Part shown: positions 1 through 6,388 of the stretch, in pieces
Position numbering within the stretch: the first letter of the stretch is position 1
How the letters are laid out: each line of letters begins with the position of its first letter
Assembly (NCBI GenBank): GCA_020025715.1
Contig: JAHHRQ010000053.1
Span: forward strand, 1-13,013
Direction: 5' to 3'
DNA: 13,013 nt
Origin: Oscillospiraceae bacterium
GTDB taxonomy: Bacteria > Bacillota > Clostridia > Oscillospirales > Oscillospiraceae
The notes under the pieces: generated by a model
What the model was told of the DNA's origin: nothing
The model's database searches: none
What the model saw: only the letters and a program-made list of their open reading frames with translations
Program-made: the position numbers and the translations under genes

Positions 1-53
<53 letters not shown>

Positions 54-60
54 AAAGCTT

Positions 61-83
61 ATGCCCCTTAAAGTAAGGGGCAT
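61..83. repeat. Perfect 10-bp inverted repeat between the two tRNAs
   Basis: ATGCCCCTTA (61-70) and TAAGGGGCAT (74-83) are perfectly complementary around a 3-nt loop. The hairpin fills most of the spacer between tRNA-Asp and tRNA-Thr. No T-run follows it on either strand, so it is not a typical terminator. A role as a processing signal in the tRNA precursor is possible but is only inference. Confidence 0.75.
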
Positions 84-87
84 AGTG

Positions 88-164
88 TGGCGACCGAGAA
101 GGGACTTGAACCCTCGACCTCCGGCGTGACAGGCCGGCGTTCTAACCAGCTGAACCACTCGGCC
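88..164 (-). tRNA. tRNA-Asp (anticodon GTC)
   Basis: This is a complete 77-nt cloverleaf on the minus strand. The acceptor stem is GGCCGAG (164-158) with CTCGGTC (98-92), and the anticodon stem is CCGGC/GCCGG around loop CTGTCAC, with anticodon GTC at 130-128. The T-arm carries GGTTCAAGTCC, and the 3' CCA is encoded (90-88). It is the first tRNA of the pair and has a consensus promoter just upstream. Confidence 0.97.
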
Positions 165-175
165 ACAGCTCCGTT

Positions 176-204
176 AATATAACATCCTTTTTCGGATTTG
201 TCAA
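176..204 (-). promoter_or_regulatory. Consensus promoter of the tRNA-Asp/tRNA-Thr pair
   Basis: On the minus strand a perfect -35 box TTGACA (204-199) is separated by exactly 17 bp from -10 box TATATT (181-176). Transcription would start a few bases before the mature 5' end of tRNA-Asp at 164. The spacer holds a small inverted repeat, ATCC (198-195) with GGAT (188-185). Confidence 0.85.
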
Positions 205-446
205 CACTTTTTGAGAAAAAAATTTTCATTATTTTTCAGCGGTTTATGCCGTTCGCGCCGCAGCATACAATATATTGGGTAAATAACCGTTTTTATCTGT
301 CAATTATCCGATATATTGTTTTAAAATTTTTTCGTTTTTTCTCAAAATTTTTGGCCTTTACTGCCTGATTTCTCCGTTTTTCTCCCGCTCCGCCGAAAAA
401 TTTTTCGGAATTTTTTATCGGAACACCTATTTTTTCGAAAAAATTC
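205..446. other. AT-rich non-coding spacer between the tRNA promoter and the cysE terminator
   Basis: No coding region, RNA gene or convincing promoter is seen here. The stretch is rich in A and T runs. It holds a perfect 16-bp palindrome, CCGAAAAATTTTTCGG (393-408), followed on the plus strand by AATTTTTT, and a 10-bp palindrome CAATATATTG (268-277). The palindrome at 393-408 could act as a weak second terminator, but no plus-strand gene ends before it. Confidence 0.6.
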
Positions 447-474
447 TAAAAAAACTCCCCCGAAACGGGGGAGT
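447..474 (-). terminator. Rho-independent terminator of cysE
   Basis: Minus-strand reading gives a stem ACTCCCCC/GGGGGAGT extended by one G-C pair, with a TTT loop, followed directly by seven T (454-448). It starts 5 bp after the cysE stop codon. This is a textbook intrinsic terminator. Confidence 0.95.
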
Positions 475-479
475 CTGCA

Positions 480-1127
480 TCAATCTTTTTTCTTCTCTGC
501 TTCTTCTTTTTCTATATGCTCGTTCAGTCTGCGGCACAGCTCGCGAATTTCGGTGCTTACAGGGTCGGAAACGTGAACCTGATCCACATCCCTTACATAG
601 TTTACCTTCTCTCCCGCAATCTTTACAACCTTTGCGGGAATACCCACAGCTGTACTATCATCCGGCGTATCCTGCAAAACAACAGAGTTTGCAGCTATAC
701 GGCTGTTATTGCCCACATTTATGGGGCCTAAAACCTTGGCACCCGCTCCGATGAGCACATTATTTCCGATTGTCGGGTGGCGCTTTCCCACGTCCTTACC
801 CGTACCGCCCAGAGTGACGCCGTGGTAAATAAGGCAGTCGTCACCGATTTCGGCGGTCTCGCCTATTACTATTCCCATGCCGTGGTCGATAACAAGGCGT
901 CTGCCTATGGTTGCGCCGGGGTGTATCTCAATACCCGTCTTTTTCCGGCTGTGCTGGGAAATGGCGCGGGCAATGAAGCTGTGGCCGTGCTCATAAAACC
1001 AATGGGCTTTCCTGTGGCTGCGCACAGCCTTAACACCCGGATATAGCAGCAGTATCTCTACTGAGCTGCGGGCAGCCGGGTCTCTCGCTTTATAGGCATT
1101 TATAAGTTCTCTTAAATCTTTAAACAT
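480..1127 (-). CDS. cysE: Serine O-acetyltransferase
   Basis: The protein (215 residues) transfers an acetyl group from acetyl-CoA to L-serine, giving O-acetylserine, the cytosolic precursor of cysteine. A short N-terminal helical part (about 1-60) is followed by a left-handed beta-helix of hexapeptide repeats (about 65-165), including the IDHGMGIVIGETA and TLGGTGK stretches typical of the family. By alignment from memory with E. coli CysE, D16 (in RDPA), H82 (in IDHG) and H117 (in RHP) match the active-site residues D92, H158 and H193; E67 replaces D143, as in the B. subtilis type. The length fits the short Gram-positive form (E. coli has 273 residues). The C-terminus is lysine/glutamate-rich. 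The start at 1127 is supported by GGGGAC (1139-1134) upstream. The gene is monocistronic with its own promoter and terminator. No cysK or cysS adjoins it. Confidence 0.97.
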   Translation of the reverse strand: MFKDLRELINAYKARDPAARSSVEILLLYPGVKAVRSHRKAHWFYEHGHSFIARAISQHSRKKTGIEIHPGATIGRRLVIDHGMGIVIGETAEIGDDCLIYHGVTLGGTGKDVGKRHPTIGNNVLIGAGAKVLGPINVGNNSRIAANSVVLQDTPDDSTAVGIPAKVVKIAGEKVNYVRDVDQVHVSDPVSTEIRELCRRLNEHIEKEEAEKKKD

Positions 1128-1132
1128 ATTCC

Positions 1133-1251
1133 TGTCCCCTTCTTAAAAACTTTTGTTCCTGTTATTATATGTGCAAAAACAAAATGGGGACATCGGCAGC
1201 TGAACCGTGCTGCATATGGTAAATTTCTCATGGCAATACTCCATATGGCAG
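1133..1251 (-). promoter_or_regulatory. Structured leader of cysE with a candidate anti-Shine-Dalgarno pairing
   Basis: The predicted leader is about 150 nt. Reading on the minus strand, CTGCCATATGG (1251-1241) can pair with CCATATGCAG (1219-1210) with one bulged base, and GCAGC/GCTGC forms a second small stem (1214-1196). UGUCCCC (1192-1186) is perfectly complementary over 7 nt to GGGGACA (1139-1133), which is the ribosome binding site. An inner pair TTTTGTT (1183-1177) with AACAAAA (1160-1154) would stack inside this arm. The leader could hide the ribosome binding site. I see no T-box specifier or T-box sequence and match no known riboswitch class. Confidence 0.4.
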
Positions 1252-1257
1252 TTTTAA

Positions 1258-1278
1258 TTCCTACTTACTTTATAGGAA
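1258..1278. promoter_or_regulatory. Candidate operator palindrome at the cysE start site
   Basis: TTCCTA (1258-1263) and TAGGAA (1273-1278) form a 6-bp inverted repeat with a 9-bp spacer. Its upstream edge is about 5 bp from the -10 box, so it would cover roughly +1 to +19 of the cysE transcript, a typical repressor position. From memory, size and half-site resemble operators of Rrf2-family regulators such as CymR or IscR, which control cysteine and Fe-S genes in Bacillota; that assignment is inference. Confidence 0.5.
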
Positions 1279-1282
1279 CAAA

Positions 1283-1311
1283 ATTATACCTTATAATGCC
1301 TCTGCTGTCAA
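1283..1311 (-). promoter_or_regulatory. Perfect sigma-A-type promoter of cysE
   Basis: TTGACA (1311-1306), a 17-bp spacer and TATAAT (1288-1283) match the consensus in all twelve positions on the minus strand. A start near 1276 would give a leader of about 150 nt. Such a strong promoter for a biosynthetic gene suggests that it is held down by a repressor or by the leader. Confidence 0.88.
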
Positions 1312-1369
1312 GCCGAATGGGAAGTTTATATTTTCCTTTCCCGCTCTATTCTTTAATCCTCCCCCTCTC

Positions 1370-1398
1370 TTGCAAATAGCCCACGGGAATGTTATACT
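1370..1398 (+). promoter_or_regulatory. Promoter of the LRR-protein operon
   Basis: TTGCAA (1370-1375), a 17-bp spacer and TATACT (1393-1398) lie about 100 bp before the first LRR gene. The start would be near 1405. It is divergent from the cysE promoter, with about 60 bp between the two -35 boxes. Confidence 0.65.
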
Positions 1399-1435
1399 TA
1401 TTTAGTATATTGTATAGTCTCATTTTATGAAAATC

Positions 1436-1461
1436 AGAAGGCTTTCACCGGCCTTTTATTC
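1436..1461 (+). terminator. Weak leader hairpin, possible attenuator of the LRR operon
   Basis: AGAAGGC (1436-1442) can pair with GCCTTTT (1451-1457), including one G-U pair, around an 8-nt loop, and T-rich sequence follows. It lies between the predicted start site and the first ribosome binding site, where an attenuator would act. The stem has only three G-C pairs, so it may have no function. Confidence 0.25.
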
Positions 1462-1497
1462 CAAATATCCACTTATCCGTTTTAGGAGGAACAAGCT

Positions 1498-3114
1498 ATG
1501 AAAGCAAGGCGTGTAGTGACCGCTGTAATTTCTATTATTTATGTAGTATTTCTGCTGCTGTGCAGCTATTCCGGACCTGTTGACTCCGGCCCCATATATG
1601 CCCCGCTCCACGGGCCGAGAGAAATAATCTTTTCTTCCGGTTCCTTCCCCGAAGACAGCACCGATCTGAGCCTTAAGGTTCAGCCTCAGGAGCTGGAGCT
1701 TCTGGACTATTTCAAGGATCTCAAATCCGTGGATTTTTCCGGCAGTACCTGCTACGGTGAAATCATAGAATGGGAACAGGCTCATCCCGATGTGAATGTT
1801 ACATATACAATCACTTTCCCCTCCGGCGTTACAGTGGATAACCGCACTGAGGAGCTTAATCTCTCCGGCATGGACAGCTCCGCCGTGGAGGAAACCGCAA
1901 GGCTGCTGAAGTTTGCTCCCGCCATTAAGAGCATTGATCTGGGCGAAGCCGCCCCCGGCGCTTCCCTCAGCACAGAGGAAGTTTTCGCAATTCAGGATGC
2001 CGCACCCAACGCAAAGCTCAGCTATAAAATCGAGCTTATGGGCGAGTTTGTAAGTCTGGATACCGAAAGCGTCGATCTCACAAGCATCAGCAGCGAAAAT
2101 GTTGAAGCCGTTTCCGGCGCCCTTAAATGCCTTACAAACCTTAAATCCGTTGCTCTCGGCAGTTCCGATACTACAAACTTAAGCGTTGACGAAATCGTGC
2201 AGCTTGAAAACGCCGCACCAAACGCCGTATTTGATTACAGCTTCACTCTCTACGATCAGGCTCTTAACACCTCCGACGAAACCGTAAGCTTCAGCCACAT
2301 TCCCATGACCGACCGGGGCGCCGCCGTGCGTGAAATTCTGCCTATGATGAAGGACTGCAAGTATCTGGATATGGATTCCTGCGAGATCTCGAACGAGGAT
2401 ATGGCAGCTATAAGAGATGATTTCCCCAACATGAAGGTTGTATGGCGTGTAAACTTCGGTACAGCTTACAGCGTCAGAACCGATGTGGAAAGAATTCTGG
2501 CCTCCAAGCCCTCCAAGGGCGGCACTCTTAACGACAGTGAAGTGGATGTTCTCAAATACTGCACCGACGTTAAGTATATGGACTTAGGCCATAACGAAGC
2601 CATAACCAACCTTTCTTTCGTCAACAGTATGCCTAATCTTGAGGTTTTCGTCTGTGCCATGAACCCCATCTCAGACATTTCTCCCCTTGCAAACTGCCCC
2701 AAGCTTGAATATCTGGAGCTTAATACTACTCAGGTTTCAGACCTCACCCCCCTTTCAGGGCTTAAGGAACTGAGACACCTGAATATAGCAAACTGCGAAA
2801 ATGTCACCGACATCTCTCCCCTCTACGGCCTTACAGAGCTTGAAAGACTGTGGATAGGCAGTATTGACCCTGTCCCCGCCGAGCAGATTGAAGAAATGCA
2901 GAAAAACGCTCCGAACTGCGATATAAATGCCGAAACCGTTGACCCCACCGGCGGTCAGTGGCGTCTCTGGGGTTACACCGAGCTGAGCCTTCAGCGCTAC
3001 GCAGAAACCGGATGGCTTCAGGAGGTTCTCAGCCCCCGCTATATACTTTTAAAAGAGCAGTTCGGTTACACCGACGCTGACTTCTCCTTCTACTGGAACG
3101 ATCCGCTGTATTAA
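1498..3114 (+). CDS. Exported leucine-rich-repeat protein, paralogue 1 of 3
   Basis: I do not recognise a named function for this 538-residue protein. The N-terminus is basic then strongly hydrophobic (about 6-22). It has LLLC rather than a proper lipobox, so a membrane anchor is as likely as a lipid anchor. Four modules of about 72 residues follow (starting near 58, 120, 191 and 262), each with a strand, a helix, a (P)xLKxVxLG-like strand and a helix ending in AAP/HPD plus two strands. A highly conserved linker (about 324-338) begins YSVRTDVERILASKP. Canonical LRR units of the SDIxPL type, as in internalin/SDS22-like proteins, occupy about 355-455. The protein ends exactly in WNDPLY. The start is fixed by AGGAGG (1484-1489). 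It is first of three paralogues in an apparent operon. A role in binding ligands or surfaces outside the membrane is inferred from the fold only. Confidence 0.9.
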   Translation: MKARRVVTAVISIIYVVFLLLCSYSGPVDSGPIYAPLHGPREIIFSSGSFPEDSTDLSLKVQPQELELLDYFKDLKSVDFSGSTCYGEIIEWEQAHPDVNVTYTITFPSGVTVDNRTEELNLSGMDSSAVEETARLLKFAPAIKSIDLGEAAPGASLSTEEVFAIQDAAPNAKLSYKIELMGEFVSLDTESVDLTSISSENVEAVSGALKCLTNLKSVALGSSDTTNLSVDEIVQLENAAPNAVFDYSFTLYDQALNTSDETVSFSHIPMTDRGAAVREILPMMKDCKYLDMDSCEISNEDMAAIRDDFPNMKVVWRVNFGTAYSVRTDVERILASKPSKGGTLNDSEVDVLKYCTDVKYMDLGHNEAITNLSFVNSMPNLEVFVCAMNPISDISPLANCPKLEYLELNTTQVSDLTPLSGLKELRHLNIANCENVTDISPLYGLTELERLWIGSIDPVPAEQIEEMQKNAPNCDINAETVDPTGGQWRLWGYTELSLQRYAETGWLQEVLSPRYILLKEQFGYTDADFSFYWNDPLY

Positions 3115-3159
3115 GTCTCCCGCACTTCAATCATAAATTACAAATCAGGGGTAAGCATT

Positions 3160-4716
3160 ATGAAAAAGAATTATAAAAAACTTGCAATCTCCGCCGCTCT
3201 GGCCCTCTCCTGCCTTCTGGCAGGCTGCGTGTCCAACGTTTCCTTTGAAAACGGTTCTTTTCCCGAAGAATCAACGGAAATCAAGGTAGCCCTTAAATCC
3301 GGCGAATGTGAAAAGCTCAGTAAGTTTGCGCTCCTTGAAAGCGCCGATCTCAGCCTGAGCGAAAATCCCGCCGAAATTCTTGCATGGGCCGGCGAGCACC
3401 CGGACGTTGCAGTTAAATACACCGTGGCTCTGCCCGACGGCACAGACGTTTATAACGATACCGAAAGCCTTGACCTGAGCAGCTTTAAGCCCGAGGACAC
3501 CGATGCTCTCGCAGAGGCACTCAAGCTGCTGCCTGAATTAAAGGAAGTCTCTCTCGGCAAAAACTTCTCCCGCGAAAATGTGGAGAGCTTTGTAAATGCC
3601 GCCCCTCAGGTTGATTTTGACTTCCGGTTCACTCTTCTCGGCAAATCATATAATCTAGATGACAAATCTCTCAAATTTGAAAGTCTTAAGCATAGCTCCG
3701 TTTCCGAGCTTTCACAGTGGCTGCCCCTTATGAAAGAGCTGGAGAGTGTGGATCTGGGTGTTGAAAATGCCGACGATCCCCTCAGCATTGAGGATATTGA
3801 AGCTCTTGAAGACGCCGCTCCCGAGGCAAAATTTGAATACGTCTTTTCTCCCTTCGGCAGACCTGTTAATCTCAGCGACACCGTTTTAAATCTCAGCCAC
3901 ATCTCCATGGATGATGAGGGTGAAAAAGCCTTCAAGATTGCAAAGCTTATGCCTGAGCTTGAAACTCTGGACATGGATAACTGCGGCGTTCCCAATGAGA
4001 AAATGGCAGAAATCAGAGATGCCCTCCCCGATGTGAATGTAGTCTGGCGCATATGGTTCGGACCTACCAGCAAATACAGCGTCCGCACCGACGTTGAAAG
4101 AATTCTCGCCTCCAACCCCGGCATAGGCGGCGATATTACCGCTGAAAACACCGAAGCTTTAAAATACTGCACCAAGGTCAAATACCTTGACTTAGGCCAT
4201 AACACCACCCTTGATACCATTGATTTTGTAAGATACATGCCCGATCTTGAAGCCGCAATTCTGGCAATGAACTGCTGGAGCGATCTGTCACCTATCGAAA
4301 ACTGCACCAAGCTCAATTACCTTGAAATTCAGACCGGTGCCGTAAGCGACCTGCGGCCTCTGGCAAAGCTTAAAAACCTCCGTGACCTTAACATCTGCTA
4401 TGACTTTGCCATTCACGACATCTCTCCCCTGTTTGAGCTGCCACAGTTAGACAGGCTTTGGATCGGCTGCCTCACCCCTGTACCTCAGGAGCAGATAGAC
4501 CACCTGAAAGAGCTCTTCCCCAACTGCGAGATCGATACCGAAACCATAGACCCCACCGCCGGCACATGGCGTTATATGGGTACGGATGAATACGGCTACA
4601 CTCTGGTAGCTCCCCGTTATGCTCTGCTTAGACAGCAGTTCTGCTACGATCAGGGAGAGCCTGCCTACTCATACAGCTGGAACGACCCCCTGTATTTCGG
4701 AAATCCCTATAAATAA
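3160..4716 (+). CDS. Leucine-rich-repeat lipoprotein, paralogue 2 of 3
   Basis: This 518-residue protein has a clear lipoprotein signal: positively charged start, hydrophobic core and lipobox LLAGC with the lipidated cysteine at 23. It should therefore be tethered to the outer face of the membrane. Its architecture matches paralogue 1: modules beginning near 41, 104, 171 and 243, the conserved linker YSVRTDVERILASNP (about 306-320), LRR units with DLSPI/DLRPL/DISPL motifs (about 337-437), then a DPTxGxWRY stretch and a C-terminal WNDPLY (507-512). Unlike its neighbours it carries six extra residues after WNDPLY (FGNPYK). AGGGG (3147-3151) precedes the ATG. The 45-bp gap from paralogue 1 shows no terminator, so the two are probably co-transcribed. 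Function unknown. Confidence 0.92.
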   Translation: MKKNYKKLAISAALALSCLLAGCVSNVSFENGSFPEESTEIKVALKSGECEKLSKFALLESADLSLSENPAEILAWAGEHPDVAVKYTVALPDGTDVYNDTESLDLSSFKPEDTDALAEALKLLPELKEVSLGKNFSRENVESFVNAAPQVDFDFRFTLLGKSYNLDDKSLKFESLKHSSVSELSQWLPLMKELESVDLGVENADDPLSIEDIEALEDAAPEAKFEYVFSPFGRPVNLSDTVLNLSHISMDDEGEKAFKIAKLMPELETLDMDNCGVPNEKMAEIRDALPDVNVVWRIWFGPTSKYSVRTDVERILASNPGIGGDITAENTEALKYCTKVKYLDLGHNTTLDTIDFVRYMPDLEAAILAMNCWSDLSPIENCTKLNYLEIQTGAVSDLRPLAKLKNLRDLNICYDFAIHDISPLFELPQLDRLWIGCLTPVPQEQIDHLKELFPNCEIDTETIDPTAGTWRYMGTDEYGYTLVAPRYALLRQQFCYDQGEPAYSYSWNDPLYFGNPYK

Positions 4717-4737
4717 TTTGCAGAAAGGGAGTTTGAA

Positions 4738-6270
4738 ATGACTTTCCGAAAGAAAATTCCGGTTCTGATTGTTACCGCGGCCTTGTGTACCTTTTCTCTC
4801 ACCGGCTGCGGCGAAAGAATAAGTCTCGGAGACGACAGCTTCTTTTTAAATTCCAGAAGAATTTCCGCTGTAATTACCGCCGACGAAGCCGACAAGCTTG
4901 ATGAATTTCCCAAGCTCAAACGGCTTGACCTCAGCGGCAGTAAATGCTATGAGGAAATTACCGAATTTCGTGAGGCTCACCCTGATATAAAGGTTTTATA
5001 CACTGTGGAGCTGCCTGACGGCAGTATAGCAGAAAGCACGGTTACTTCCCTTACTCTTTCCGAAGAAACGGTAAAGGAGCCGGAAAAGGCCGCTGAGGCT
5101 ATACAGTATCTGCCTGATTTAAAAGAGATTGAGCTTTCCTTTGATAATGATACCAATTTGAAGCTTATGTACTCCGTCAGCTCTCTTCGTCCGGATATAA
5201 GCTATAAATGCGATGTTTCCGTAAACGGAGAGCCTGTTTCCCGCTCTGAAACCTCTCTGGATATGACCGGAATGAGTAAAAAGGGCGCAGAACAGCTGCT
5301 GCATGTGCTGCCTGCTATGCCGGAGCTTAAAAAGGTGTATCTGGGAAGCGATGAAGAAACTCCGGCGCTCAGCTTTGATATGATTTACAAATATCAGACC
5401 GCCCGCCCGGATGTGGAATTCATTTACGACTTTGAATTCTGCGGCATGGAGTTTTCTTTGGATGATGAAAAAATGGATCTAAACCATATTCCCATGTCGG
5501 ATGAGGGTGAGAGCGTGAGAAATGTTATCCGCTGTATGCCCAAGCTCCGCTTTCTGGATATGGATTCCTGCGGCGTTTCAAACGAAGCCATGGCCTCTAT
5601 AAGGGATGATTTTCCCGACGTAAAGGTTGTATGGCGGGTATGGTTCGGAAATAATTACAGCGTCCGTACAGATGTTGAAAAAATTCTGGCCTCAAAGCCC
5701 TCTCTGGGCGGAAACCTGAACGGCTACAACTGCGAGGCACTGAAGTACTGCACAGATGTGAAGTTTCTGGATTTGGGGCATAACGAGATAATGCCCGACA
5801 TTTCTTTTACCGCATATATGCCAAAGCTTGAAGTTGCAATTCTGGCAATGTCCATATACAGCGATATAACGCCCCTGCAAAACTGCACCGAGCTTGAATA
5901 TCTGGAAATTCAGACCACAAATATAAGCGACCTGACTCCCCTTTCAGGACTTAAAAAGCTTAAGCATCTGAACATCGCAAACCTGCCCTATCTCACAGAT
6001 ATAAGCCCGCTTTACGAGCTGCCCCAGCTTGAGCGGCTGTGGATAGGCTGCATTGACCCTGTGCCTTATGAGCAGATTGAAAAAATGCAGTCCATTGCAC
6101 CGGATTGTGTTATAAATACCACCACCTACGACCCCACCGAGGGCGGCTGGCGATATACCGGAGAGGGAGAATCCGGCCTTGCTCCCAGATATGAAAAGCT
6201 GATAGAACAGTTTGAGTATCCAAAAGGCAATGCCGCTTATTCATTCTTCTGGAATGACCCGTTGTATTGA
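4738..6270 (+). CDS. Leucine-rich-repeat lipoprotein, paralogue 3 of 3
   Basis: This 510-residue protein has a lipoprotein signal with lipobox SLTGC, cysteine at 24. It repeats the family plan: modules of about 70 residues starting near 42, 103, 172 and 245, the linker YSVRTDVEKILASKP (307-321), LRR units with DITPL, DLTPL and DISPL motifs (about 339-438), the RLWIGCIDPVP stretch common to all three proteins, and a terminal WNDPLY directly before the stop. AAGGGAG (4725-4731) precedes the ATG, 21 bp after paralogue 2, so co-transcription is very likely. By eye it is closer to paralogue 1 than to paralogue 2 in the linker and in SGLKxLxHLNIAN. The function is unknown; it may bind a protein or glycan at the cell surface. 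Confidence 0.92.
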   Translation: MTFRKKIPVLIVTAALCTFSLTGCGERISLGDDSFFLNSRRISAVITADEADKLDEFPKLKRLDLSGSKCYEEITEFREAHPDIKVLYTVELPDGSIAESTVTSLTLSEETVKEPEKAAEAIQYLPDLKEIELSFDNDTNLKLMYSVSSLRPDISYKCDVSVNGEPVSRSETSLDMTGMSKKGAEQLLHVLPAMPELKKVYLGSDEETPALSFDMIYKYQTARPDVEFIYDFEFCGMEFSLDDEKMDLNHIPMSDEGESVRNVIRCMPKLRFLDMDSCGVSNEAMASIRDDFPDVKVVWRVWFGNNYSVRTDVEKILASKPSLGGNLNGYNCEALKYCTDVKFLDLGHNEIMPDISFTAYMPKLEVAILAMSIYSDITPLQNCTELEYLEIQTTNISDLTPLSGLKKLKHLNIANLPYLTDISPLYELPQLERLWIGCIDPVPYEQIEKMQSIAPDCVINTTTYDPTEGGWRYTGEGESGLAPRYEKLIEQFEYPKGNAAYSFFWNDPLY

Positions 6271-6271
6271 T

Positions 6272-6305
6272 AAAAAAAGTTCTGTTTATACTGCGGAATT
6301 TTTTT
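6272..6305 (+). terminator. Weak AT-rich stem-loop after the LRR operon
   Basis: The A-rich arm ending in GTTC (to 6282) can pair with GAATTTTTTT (6296-6305), with one G-U pair, around a 13-nt loop, starting directly after the stop codon of paralogue 3. The stem is nearly all A-T, so termination may be partial and some read-through into the GMP synthase gene is possible. Confidence 0.35.
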
Positions 6306-6327
6306 ATAAAGTTTTTAATAAATGTAC

Positions 6328-6356
6328 TTGCGTCTCAGCCCTCAGCAATATATAAT
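6328..6356 (+). promoter_or_regulatory. Probable promoter of the GMP synthase gene
   Basis: A perfect -10 box TATAAT (6351-6356) has a weak -35 box TTGCGT (6328-6333) at 17 bp. The start would be near 6363, leaving a leader of only about 25 nt before the start codon at 6389. That is too short for a purine riboswitch downstream of this promoter. Confidence 0.55.
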
Positions 6357-6388
6357 TAACCAGTAAAAAATTAATGGAGGTTAATAAC

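Noticed and set aside
1128..1276. T-box element in the cysE leader
   Set aside because: T-boxes are common before cysE in Bacillota, but I find neither the conserved T-box sequence nor a terminator hairpin after it.
3606..4316. 236-residue open frame on the minus strand opposite LRR paralogue 2
   Set aside because: It is antisense to a lipoprotein gene with paralogues on both sides, and its serine- and leucine-rich product mirrors the codon pattern of the real gene.
6374..6388. ATG at 6374 as start of the GMP synthase gene
   Set aside because: It overlaps the GGAGG that serves the ATG at 6389 and has no ribosome binding site of its own.
6271..6388. Purine riboswitch before the GMP synthase gene
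   Set aside because: I see none of the conserved junction bases, and the likely start site leaves only about 25 nt of leader.
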